From CAYOSU01 sp964406735 (lineage in GTDB: Bacteria > Bacillota > Clostridia > Christensenellales > CAMQZB01), in assembly GCA_964406735.1 (NCBI GenBank), contig CAYOSU010000015.1, forward strand, positions 1 through 34,119: 34,119 nucleotides of DNA. The letters run 5' to 3'. The notes beneath the pieces were generated by a model. The model made no database searches and had not been told where the DNA came from. It saw only the letters and a list, made by a program, of their open reading frames with translations. The translations under genes and the position numbers were made by a program. The first letter of the stretch is position 1, and each line of letters starts with the position of its first letter. Shown piece after piece: positions 1 through 5,949 of the stretch.

Positions 1-29
1 AACAATAAAAATACAAATAATAAAACGAC

Positions 30-56
30 AAAAAGGCAACCCTCTGCCTTTTTTTT
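30..56. terminator. Rho-independent terminator, probably bidirectional
   Basis: An 8-bp stem (aaaaggca / tgcctttt) with a 6-nt loop is followed by a T-run on the plus strand and an A-rich flank on the other side, so it could end transcription from either direction. On the minus strand it lies just downstream of the coding remnant at 104-274. Confidence 0.65.
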
Positions 57-103
57 GATGTAAAAATAATTGCTATTAAATCTATGATTGCCAAAACTTG
101 TCG

Positions 104-274
104 TTAGCTATTTTCTTTGGAGTAAACTAAAAATCCGTCCGAAACGTATGCCTTGATGCTGCGGTTTAGTTTACATCTTTCGATGAGAACGAATAACATT
201 CCTTGAAACTCGTTGTTTTCAACGCAAACGTAACCGCTATACTCGCCTGACGGCTCGTGGCAATGCTGACGCAT
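104..274 (-). pseudogene. Possible C-terminal remnant of a protein gene (56 codons)
   Basis: An uninterrupted minus-strand frame of 56 codons ends in TAA. From about residue 10 it has a protein-like composition (stretches such as FQGMLFVLIERCKLNRS and IKAYVSDGFLVYS). I do not recognise the family. Its first ~15 codons fall in the leftmost unit of the repeat array at 235-760, and an in-frame stop lies five codons upstream of the ATG. No ribosome site is visible. The simplest reading is the 3' end of a gene whose upstream part was replaced or shuffled by the repeats. The small bidirectional terminator at 30-56 follows it in the minus direction. It could instead be a chance open frame. Confidence 0.3.
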
Positions 275-760
275 TGCTCGGAGGAACTAAAGTTCAATCC
301 GATGAACGCATATCAGGACAAAACAAAATGACGACCATTTGGTCGTCATAGTTCCAGCGTGAATACTCGTTCGTAAACTATGTTTACTCACTCGTGGTTG
401 CACTGCGTGCAACTTCGGAGAAACTGAAGTTTGATCCTACTCTCCCGCTATTAGCGTAAAAACAAAATGACGACCATTTGGTCGTCAAACTTACTGCGGG
501 AATACTCGTTCGTAAACTTCGTTTGCTCACTCGTGGTTGCACTGCGTGCAACTTCGGAGAAACTAAAGTTTGATCCTACTCTCCCGCTATTAGCGTAAAA
601 ACAAAAGAACCCCAAATTGGGAAAGTATGCGGGAATACTCGTTCGTAAACTTCGTTTACTCACTCGTGGTTGCACTAACGTGCAACTTCGGAGGAACTAA
701 AGTTCAATCCAATGAACGCATATCAGGACAAAACAAAAGAACCCCAAATTGGGGTTCTTT
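235..760. repeat. Four-unit modular repeat array (~124-139 bp period) with palindromes
   Basis: Four units share a core of the form atactcgttcgtaaac, then tttactcactcgtggttgca, then tgcaacttcgga; anchor positions are about 239, 363, 502 and 635. The core contains two small hairpins (gtaaac/gtttac and gttgca/tgcaac). Each unit then has one of two tail types: units 1 and 4 carry a tail with ttcaatcc and gaacgcatatcagga, and units 2 and 3 carry one with ttgatcctactctcccgc. Each ends in aaaacaaaa plus one of two hairpins: units 1 and 2 have the palindrome tgacgaccatttggtcgtca, units 3 and 4 have gaaccccaaattgggg. The last hairpin is the terminator of tRNA-Thr. The leftmost unit is the most diverged. 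No transposase or integrase is nearby. Confidence 0.85.
738..760 (-). terminator. Terminator of tRNA-Thr
   Basis: A stem of gaacccc / ggggttc with a short aatt-type loop lies 7 nt after the tRNA CCA. In the minus direction it is followed by TTTTGTTTTG. The same hairpin is duplicated in truncated form at 606-622 inside the repeat array. Confidence 0.8.
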
Positions 761-764
761 GTTT

Positions 765-840
765 TGGAGCTGATAGCGGGAATCGGACCCGCGACCCCAT
801 CCCTACCAAGGATGTGCTCTACCGACTGAGCCATATCAGC
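765..840 (-). tRNA. tRNA-Thr (anticodon GGT)
   Basis: The 76-nt minus-strand sequence folds as a standard cloverleaf. The acceptor stem is GCTGATA / TATCAGC, the D arm contains GCTCAGTCGGTAGAGC, the anticodon stem is CATCC / GGATG around the loop TTGGTAG (anticodon GGT), and the T arm is GCGGG TCCGATT CCCGC. The discriminator is T and CCA is encoded. It has its own promoter (853-881) and terminator (738-760), so it appears to be monocistronic. The end of its T arm (ATTCCCGC) resembles the end of each core in the adjacent repeat array. Confidence 0.97.
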
Positions 841-852
841 ATCAACTTTGAT

Positions 853-881
853 ATTATAGGGGATAATATGATTTTTGTCAA
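853..881 (-). promoter_or_regulatory. Consensus vegetative promoter of tRNA-Thr
   Basis: On the minus strand there is TTGACA, a 17-nt spacer and TATAAT, both hexamers matching the consensus exactly. The -10 lies about 12 nt before the mature tRNA 5' end, so the start would be at about 846 with a very short leader. Confidence 0.88.
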
Positions 882-888
882 TAAAAAA

Positions 889-937
889 CGCTCAAAAAAC
901 GGAGAGAAAATGTCCGCTTTGCGAAAAAACTCGCAAA
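889..937 (-). terminator. Weak terminator region after the helicase-loader gene
   Basis: Directly after the dnaC-like stop codon the minus strand has a 7-bp hairpin (TTTGCGA / TCGCAAA). Next comes a small stem (CGGA / TCCG) that ends in TTTTTT. The pair could act as a terminator. It sits just upstream of the tRNA promoter, which reads in the same direction. Confidence 0.4.
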
Positions 938-942
938 ATGGA

Positions 943-1881
943 TTATTTTTTCCTCAGATCTGCGAAGTCAAAGGGGATAGTTCTCGACAGGTTCTTGTCA
1001 AACAGCCTTGATGCCGCGCGCTCGTCGTAGCGAGAAGCTATCATATCGGGCGAGAGGTTAGTAGTAACTACCGTCAGCTTGCCGAACGCGCTTCTCTCGT
1101 TGATGAGGTTAGTGAGATATTCCTTCGTAACGTTGCGGTAGCTTGGCTCCGTGCCGAGGTCGTCGATAACGAGCGCATCGCAAGAGATAACTGCGTTAAA
1201 GGTCTCCGACAAGCTCTCGTCGAAGCTCGTATGATACTTCAAAAAGAGGTTATTTAGCGCAAAAGCAGAGATATTGACCGTCTCGAAACCTCTTTTTTCA
1301 AGCTCCTTAGTCATAGATTTCGCAAGATAGGTCTTTCCTGTACCGCTTCTTCCGACGAAAACGAGGAATCTCCTGCTATTTGTCGGGAAGTTATCGCAAA
1401 ATGCGGCGAGCTTAGCTCTCAACGCCTCGTACCTTTGCTTTTCGCTGTCGCAAATTTCGGGAGCTATGACTTCCGAGATGGGTGGAAGCTCGTTCTCGCT
1501 TTCGCCAAGAGCCCTTTCACGTAGCTTAGCAACGAGCTCCCGCTTACACTTGCACGTTTTGCCGTGAATAAGCCCCGTATCGCCGCAGATGGCGCAATAA
1601 TACTTAGGCTCAAGGCTTTTTAGCGAAAGCCCCTTTTTCTCTAAAATACCGCTAAGCTCGGCGTTGATTTTATCGAGCTTGCTTTTAGCGACAGGGTACT
1701 CGCTATCGCTTGAATTGAGCTTAGAAAGAGCGATCTCCGCCTCTTTTTTCCTGCCGTAAAGCTCGTCAAAGCCCTCGATGCGGCGAGCGAGCCCGAGGTT
1801 TTTTTCTGCGGCACGATTTGCGATATAGTGCCTTGCCGAAATTGTCTTGTCTGCCGTATAGGCAATCAGCTTATCGTTCAT
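943..1881 (-). CDS. DnaC/DnaI-type replicative helicase loader ATPase
   Basis: A 312-residue AAA+ ATPase of the DnaC/DnaI/IstB group. In this family the protein loads the replicative helicase onto DNA at origins or restarted forks. Visible features are an N-terminal region with a Cys cluster likely to bind zinc (C96, C99, C110, C112), the Walker A motif GRSGTGKT at 177-184, the Walker B motif ALVIDD at 236-241, a sensor-like TTNLS near 273-277 and Arg residues in DERAASRLF near 286-294. The gene begins 6 nt after the stop of the DnaD-repeat gene and lacks a clear ribosome site, which suggests translational coupling. This pairing is usual in Clostridia, where the two proteins act together in primosome assembly. 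An IstB transposition helper is less likely because no istA or IS ends are present. Confidence 0.88.
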   Translation of the reverse strand: MNDKLIAYTADKTISARHYIANRAAEKNLGLARRIEGFDELYGRKKEAEIALSKLNSSDSEYPVAKSKLDKINAELSGILEKKGLSLKSLEPKYYCAICGDTGLIHGKTCKCKRELVAKLRERALGESENELPPISEVIAPEICDSEKQRYEALRAKLAAFCDNFPTNSRRFLVFVGRSGTGKTYLAKSMTKELEKRGFETVNISAFALNNLFLKYHTSFDESLSETFNAVISCDALVIDDLGTEPSYRNVTKEYLTNLINERSAFGKLTVVTTNLSPDMIASRYDERAASRLFDKNLSRTIPFDFADLRKK

Positions 1882-1887
1882 AAAAAA

Positions 1888-3327
1888 TTACAGGTCAAGG
1901 TCCTCGATAGAGGTATAGACCGCCTCCCAGTCCTGCTTAGAGTAGTTGTGTCTCAGCATATCGGTATTGTCCGACCTTTGCGTCGTCTTAACGGTGCTGC
2001 GTTTTATTTCTTCAACGGTAGAAAGCCCCTGCTCCTTGAAAGAGGTGAGGAGCTTAGAAAGATACGCATAAGGCGAGTTTGCCGTTTTGGCAAGGCTTGC
2101 CGCATAAATTATAACGTCGTGCGTTGCGATGCTCTCGAACGCCTTATACTGCTTTCTGTCGAAAGAGTTTACCTTGCGAGAAAGGTCGAGTGCGTCCACC
2201 ATTTGCTGAACGAGCTTGTCCTTTTCTGCGACGACTGCGACGTACTCGTCAAAGTCTCGGGAAGTGAATATGCCGAGCTTTGCGAACTTAGCGACCGTCT
2301 CGTCCATCTTAGAGAGCGTTCTGATGTCCGACTTAAAGCAAAAGTCGGCGAGCTTTACCAAAAGCTCCCTTTCAAATCCGCACGCTATCCACTTAACGAT
2401 ATAGGTGCTTATCTCCGCATCGAGCGATTCAAGGAACACGCCAAGAGCCTTGTTGATCTCGATAGCGAGGTTTTTGAGGTCTTTTTTGGACTCGATAAAG
2501 TCCGTGATCTCCTTTTCGGAGAATAACTTATAAGAATATAGCTCGCTCATCAGAAGATCGAGCTTTTTGAAAGCATTGCTTTCCTTTTTAACGCCGTTTG
2601 CCGCCGCAAGGACGGAAGCCTTGTCAAATCCCATGGAAAGCCACTTTTTATATGTATTGTTGTCCTCGATATCGACCTTCTTTTTAAGCCCCAGCCTTTT
2701 AATGACCTCGGCGACGTCTCCCGTCTGGAGATGATAAGCCGAAAGCTCCTCCTCGACGGCTTTTATCGTCGTAACGTTCTTGTAAGCGAAGTTTTTCGCA
2801 GTCGTGAGGATGTATTTGATGCCGACCCGATCACCTGCTACCTTAACGCAATATGACGCAATGAGAAGGAATGCCTCGGGCTGTATGTGATAAAGCTCTA
2901 TGACGTTATAGCACTCCATAAGCTCGTTAGGGGAGAGCATACGGTTAGAAAGTATCTTAAAAAGCTCCTTGTTGAACTCGTCGTACTTGCCCGACTTTAT
3001 TTTCCTCGGCTTAACGGGGCTGTTGGAGATAGAGCGGAAGACGACGGAGAGGGGATCGATGCCCGTAATATCGCAAACGCCCATCGCTTCGAGCTCCTCG
3101 AACGCCCGTTGAAGCTCCTCTTTTGTGAGATTAAGAGCGGTCGTAAAGGTATTCTCGTCGGTATCAACGCCCGAGTGTGCGAGATAAAGCCCGTAAAGAT
3201 AGACCTTAACGGCGTTTTCGTCTGCGTTTTTGAGGTATTCGCATATAAAGATGTTGTCGACTGCGGTAAAACCGCCCATAAGATACTCGGGCGAGAGATG
3301 CACGATCGAAGCCTTGTTATACTCCAT
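1888..3327 (-). CDS. DnaD-domain primosome protein with several tandem modules
   Basis: 479 residues from an ATG preceded by AAGAGGAAG. A longer upstream frame exists but has no ribosome site and crosses the promoter region. The N-terminal ~100 residues look like a winged-helix DnaD/DnaB-type domain. A DnaD-like helical module covers about 115-200. Two related segments follow with the pattern Y-x-K-W-x3-GF (about 226-280, YKKWLSMGF, and 309-363, YIVKWIACGF). A final segment at about 400-440 (YAYLSKLLTSF) resembles the end of DnaD modules. DnaD/DnaB family proteins remodel DNA and bridge the initiator to the helicase loader, and the loader gene follows immediately. B. subtilis DnaD is far shorter, so the extra modules are notable. 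I infer the function from the domain type and the neighbour. Confidence 0.85.
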   Translation of the reverse strand: MEYNKASIVHLSPEYLMGGFTAVDNIFICEYLKNADENAVKVYLYGLYLAHSGVDTDENTFTTALNLTKEELQRAFEELEAMGVCDITGIDPLSVVFRSISNSPVKPRKIKSGKYDEFNKELFKILSNRMLSPNELMECYNVIELYHIQPEAFLLIASYCVKVAGDRVGIKYILTTAKNFAYKNVTTIKAVEEELSAYHLQTGDVAEVIKRLGLKKKVDIEDNNTYKKWLSMGFDKASVLAAANGVKKESNAFKKLDLLMSELYSYKLFSEKEITDFIESKKDLKNLAIEINKALGVFLESLDAEISTYIVKWIACGFERELLVKLADFCFKSDIRTLSKMDETVAKFAKLGIFTSRDFDEYVAVVAEKDKLVQQMVDALDLSRKVNSFDRKQYKAFESIATHDVIIYAASLAKTANSPYAYLSKLLTSFKEQGLSTVEEIKRSTVKTTQRSDNTDMLRHNYSKQDWEAVYTSIEDLDL

Positions 3328-3422
3328 TTTCTTCCTCTTGCAAAAAAAAGATTGAAAATTCCGATAAAGTATGCTACAATAACCGTTACAAGGAATATAA
3401 AGCACACAACTCGGTACTGTTT

Positions 3423-3471
3423 TTGCGATTTTCGTATAAACATAATACCATACGGAACGGGGAAAAATCAA
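3423..3471. promoter_or_regulatory. Overlapping divergent promoters (dnaD-like / hydrolase-like)
   Basis: Minus strand: TTGATT (3471-3466), an 18-nt spacer and TATTAT (3447-3442), leading to the DnaD gene. Plus strand: TTGCGA (3423-3428), a 17-nt spacer and TACCAT (3446-3451), leading to the hydrolase-like gene. The two -10 elements overlap by two bases, so both promoters probably cannot be occupied at once. The plus-strand promoter is the weaker match. Confidence 0.45.
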
Positions 3472-3498
3472 TACATTTTCCCTAAAGAGGAAAAATTC

Positions 3499-5187
3499 AT
3501 GTCAAACATCATATCACCAGAAGAGCTTTGGAGCAGCGTTTCGCTTCCCGAGGAGCTCGATGCGGAGATGACTTCAACACGAGAGATAAACGGCAACGTT
3601 TATTCGGACGTATATTTCAACGGCCGTCGCTTCGGCGATGCGGTAACGAGAATATACGGCGTTTTGGCGTACCCAAAGGGCAGGGAAAACCTTCCCGTAA
3701 TACTGCTCGTCCACGATACGGATTCTTCCGTCGATACAAGCTTCATAGATTTTTTCCTGTCGATGAACTTTGCGGTATTAATGTGCGATATGGGCGGAAA
3801 GGCAGAGGGCAGGAAATATACCTACTACCCAGATGCAATATCATACGCCAACAGGTGCGAAAACGCCGATAGCGAGATAAGGATAGTCAAAGACACGCCC
3901 GAAAAGACCATGGCGTTTGAATGGACTTGCGTTCAGATGTGTGCGATAAAGCTGATAAAGTCCCTTCCCGGGCTTGACGGCAACAAGATAGCGGCAGTCG
4001 GCATAAGGGACGGCTCGGAGATAGTCTGGCGACTTTCATACTTAGAACCAAGCCTTTCGTGTGCGGCAACGCTTTTTTACGCAGGCTGGGGAGAGCTTGG
4101 CAGGAGCTACAAGAACGACGAGAACAAGCAAGGCGAGATAACGAGCGAGCTTGCGTCGTACGTTGCTGCGCTTTCTCCGCAAAGCTACGCCCCGATAATA
4201 AAGACCCCGATGATGTACCTTACGGCTTCAAACAGCGAGCTTGCCAATTTAGACAGAGCGCTTGACACTATGGCGAGAGTAAACGGCGAGGTGCAGTCGA
4301 TAACGTACATAACGCCCAACGCACTTGACAGCATAGACAACTTAGGAACGGTAGACTTAAAGCTTTGGCTTTGCGAGCATCTTCTCGATGCCGATATAGT
4401 CTTCCCCGATAAGCCCATGCTTTCGTTGGAGAATTTTTCAAATAAGCTCGTCGCTACCTGCGTAGCGGGCGACCCATTGACCGTGAAGTCGGTAGAGCTA
4501 TACTATGCCGAGGGTAGCTTCATACCGTCAAGAAGATGTTATTTGAAAAGAGAGCTGACGCTTTCAGGCGGCGGAAATTACGTCGGAAGCGTTGATATAT
4601 CATCGTCCGACGAGTTCATATACGCCTTCGTCAACGTAGAGTTCACGACGGGCTATACGGTAACCTCAAACATAGTCAACGTTCACCTGTCCGAAATGGG
4701 CTTTGAGAAAACGCTCATGCGAGAAAAGCTTATATACAACGGACTTATGGAAGAGGACGTCTTCACTGCGATACCCTCGCCCGATCAGAAAGGCGCGTCG
4801 GGCACGTTCGTAGACAAAAAACAGCTTTTCATCAAAGAGGGCGCAGGCGGTATAGAGGGCATAACGAGCGGACTTTCGCTTGCTTCTTTTAAGCTTGCAA
4901 CGCAAAAATACAGAGGCGTTGAGGACGAGCTTTTGATGTTCGACGTATGCACGGACGAGGTAATGTCAATAACCGTAACGGCGTACTGCAATTTGGGAAC
5001 GCCCGAAAAAGACGTTCATAGGGCGGTAATAGCGACGGTCGGCGGACCGCTTTGGCAAAACTTCAAGCTTGAACGCTCGGACTTCAAGGACGATACCAAC
5101 AAAACGCTTTCAGACTGGGGCGATATAACCCTTCTCGTCTTCGAGGGCGACGGACAGTTCATCGTCAACAATATTTTGTGGATATAA
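3499..5187 (+). CDS. Acetylxylan-esterase/PhoPQ-like alpha/beta hydrolase, apparently catalytically dead
   Basis: 562 residues from the ATG that follows AAAGAGG; the frame extends upstream but without support. About residues 1-300 read as an alpha/beta-hydrolase fold (strand VILLVHDTD at 67-74, FAVLMCDMGG at 91-100, nucleophile-elbow position AAVGIRDGSE at 165-174, strand PMMYLTASNSE at 237-247). A beta-sandwich segment follows (about 310-420) and then a C-terminal jelly-roll-like region (about 450-562). The usual G-x-S-x-G serine is Arg170, the acid position (normally TNDF/GTNDF) reads ASNSE, and the usual histidine after the PN motif is absent (ITPNALDSIDN). There is no signal peptide, so it should be cytoplasmic. 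It is followed 22 nt later by signal peptidase I. A binding or regulatory role is possible; the substrate is unknown. Confidence 0.6.
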   Translation: MSNIISPEELWSSVSLPEELDAEMTSTREINGNVYSDVYFNGRRFGDAVTRIYGVLAYPKGRENLPVILLVHDTDSSVDTSFIDFFLSMNFAVLMCDMGGKAEGRKYTYYPDAISYANRCENADSEIRIVKDTPEKTMAFEWTCVQMCAIKLIKSLPGLDGNKIAAVGIRDGSEIVWRLSYLEPSLSCAATLFYAGWGELGRSYKNDENKQGEITSELASYVAALSPQSYAPIIKTPMMYLTASNSELANLDRALDTMARVNGEVQSITYITPNALDSIDNLGTVDLKLWLCEHLLDADIVFPDKPMLSLENFSNKLVATCVAGDPLTVKSVELYYAEGSFIPSRRCYLKRELTLSGGGNYVGSVDISSSDEFIYAFVNVEFTTGYTVTSNIVNVHLSEMGFEKTLMREKLIYNGLMEEDVFTAIPSPDQKGASGTFVDKKQLFIKEGAGGIEGITSGLSLASFKLATQKYRGVEDELLMFDVCTDEVMSITVTAYCNLGTPEKDVHRAVIATVGGPLWQNFKLERSDFKDDTNKTLSDWGDITLLVFEGDGQFIVNNILWI

Positions 5188-5209
5188 AAACTAAAGAGCG
5201 ATAGGTACG

Positions 5210-5740
5210 ATGTCAGATAGTGAAAATAACACCAAAAATATCAAAAAAGAGCGATTTCTGAACGCTTTGATAGCGATCCTTTCAGCTCTTTTGGTGCTTG
5301 CGATAGTCTATTCGCTTTTTTTTGACACGGTAAGAGTTCTTCAGACGAGCATGCTCCCGACGATAGAGAGCGGCGATATGGTAATTATCAGAAAAACTAA
5401 GGACGTCGAGCGTGGCGATATCGTCGTTTTCAAGGATACCGACGTTGACGAAAATCTGCTAATAAAGCGTGTAGTAGCTGTTGGCGGTGATACGATATCG
5501 ATTGGGGAAGACGGCGTGTTGAGAGTGTCCTATAGATCGGAAAGCGGTGAAGTGGTTACTTTCGAGACCGTCGAGCCGTATATAAAAGACGGCGCAAATA
5601 TTTTTTTGGAAGAGACCTTTGTCCCCGACGGCTTCGTATACCTTCTCGGCGACAACAGGCTTGTGTCCCTCGATTCGAGCGAGTTCGGAGCTGTTAGGCA
5701 AAATAAGATAATAGGCAAAATGCTTTTCAAAATAGGATGA
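5210..5740 (+). CDS. lepB: Signal peptidase I (type I leader peptidase)
   Basis: 176 residues. It removes signal peptides from exported proteins on the outer face of the membrane, using a Ser-Lys dyad. One N-terminal transmembrane helix is visible at about 18-38. The catalytic serine is S47 in the box QTSMLPTIESGD, the general-base lysine is K86 in LIKRVVAVGGD, and the conserved LGDNRLVSLDSSEFG box is at about 146-160. Size and arrangement match Gram-positive SipS-type enzymes. It sits 22 nt after the hydrolase-like gene with only a weak ribosome site (gataggt), so co-transcription is likely. A strong terminator follows. Confidence 0.95.
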   Translation: MSDSENNTKNIKKERFLNALIAILSALLVLAIVYSLFFDTVRVLQTSMLPTIESGDMVIIRKTKDVERGDIVVFKDTDVDENLLIKRVVAVGGDTISIGEDGVLRVSYRSESGEVVTFETVEPYIKDGANIFLEETFVPDGFVYLLGDNRLVSLDSSEFGAVRQNKIIGKMLFKIG

Positions 5741-5751
5741 ATAAAAAATTG

Positions 5752-5778
5752 AGCGACTTATCATTAAGTCGCTTTTTG
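5752..5778 (+). terminator. Terminator after signal peptidase I
   Basis: A perfect 9-bp stem (agcgactta / taagtcgct) with a 4-nt loop is followed by a T-run, 11 nt after the signal peptidase stop codon. Confidence 0.88.
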
Positions 5779-5855
5779 TTTACGCAAAATTTATTTTAAT
5801 GCGCTATATTTATCAGCGTAATACAAAAACGAGAGTATCACACAAATAAAATAGT

Positions 5856-5909
5856 GATTTTTTGCAAAAAATCCTAATATTTTGCAATACACTACCGCTT
5901 ATGTATGTT
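5856..5909 (+). promoter_or_regulatory. GH3 gene promoter with an 18-bp palindrome upstream
   Basis: A plausible promoter is TTGCAA (5882-5887), a 16-nt spacer and TATGTT (5904-5909). Eight bases before the -35 is a perfect 18-bp palindrome, GATTTTTTGCAAAAAATC (5856-5873), which could be an operator. An additional weak dyad atcac/gtgat flanks its left side (5837-5858). Confidence 0.45.
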
Positions 5910-5949
5910 AAAATAACAAAAAGTATATAAGACAAGGAGAAAAATAACC

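Noticed and set aside
451..675. 74-codon minus-strand frame across the repeat array
   Set aside because: It only reflects two repeat units read in one frame; the equivalent frame has stops in the other units and there is no ribosome site.
235..760. CRISPR array
   Set aside because: Units are ~130 bp, with no short constant repeat and unique spacers, and no cas genes.
712..1011. 99-codon plus-strand frame
   Set aside because: It runs antisense through tRNA-Thr, its promoter and the end of the helicase-loader gene.
943..1881. IstB transposition helper
   Set aside because: Paired with a DnaD-domain gene, with no istA or IS ends, so the replicative loader is the better reading.
2887..3498. Upstream extension of the hydrolase-like gene
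   Set aside because: It lies antisense to the DnaD gene and through the divergent promoters; the ATG at 3499 has AAAGAGG.
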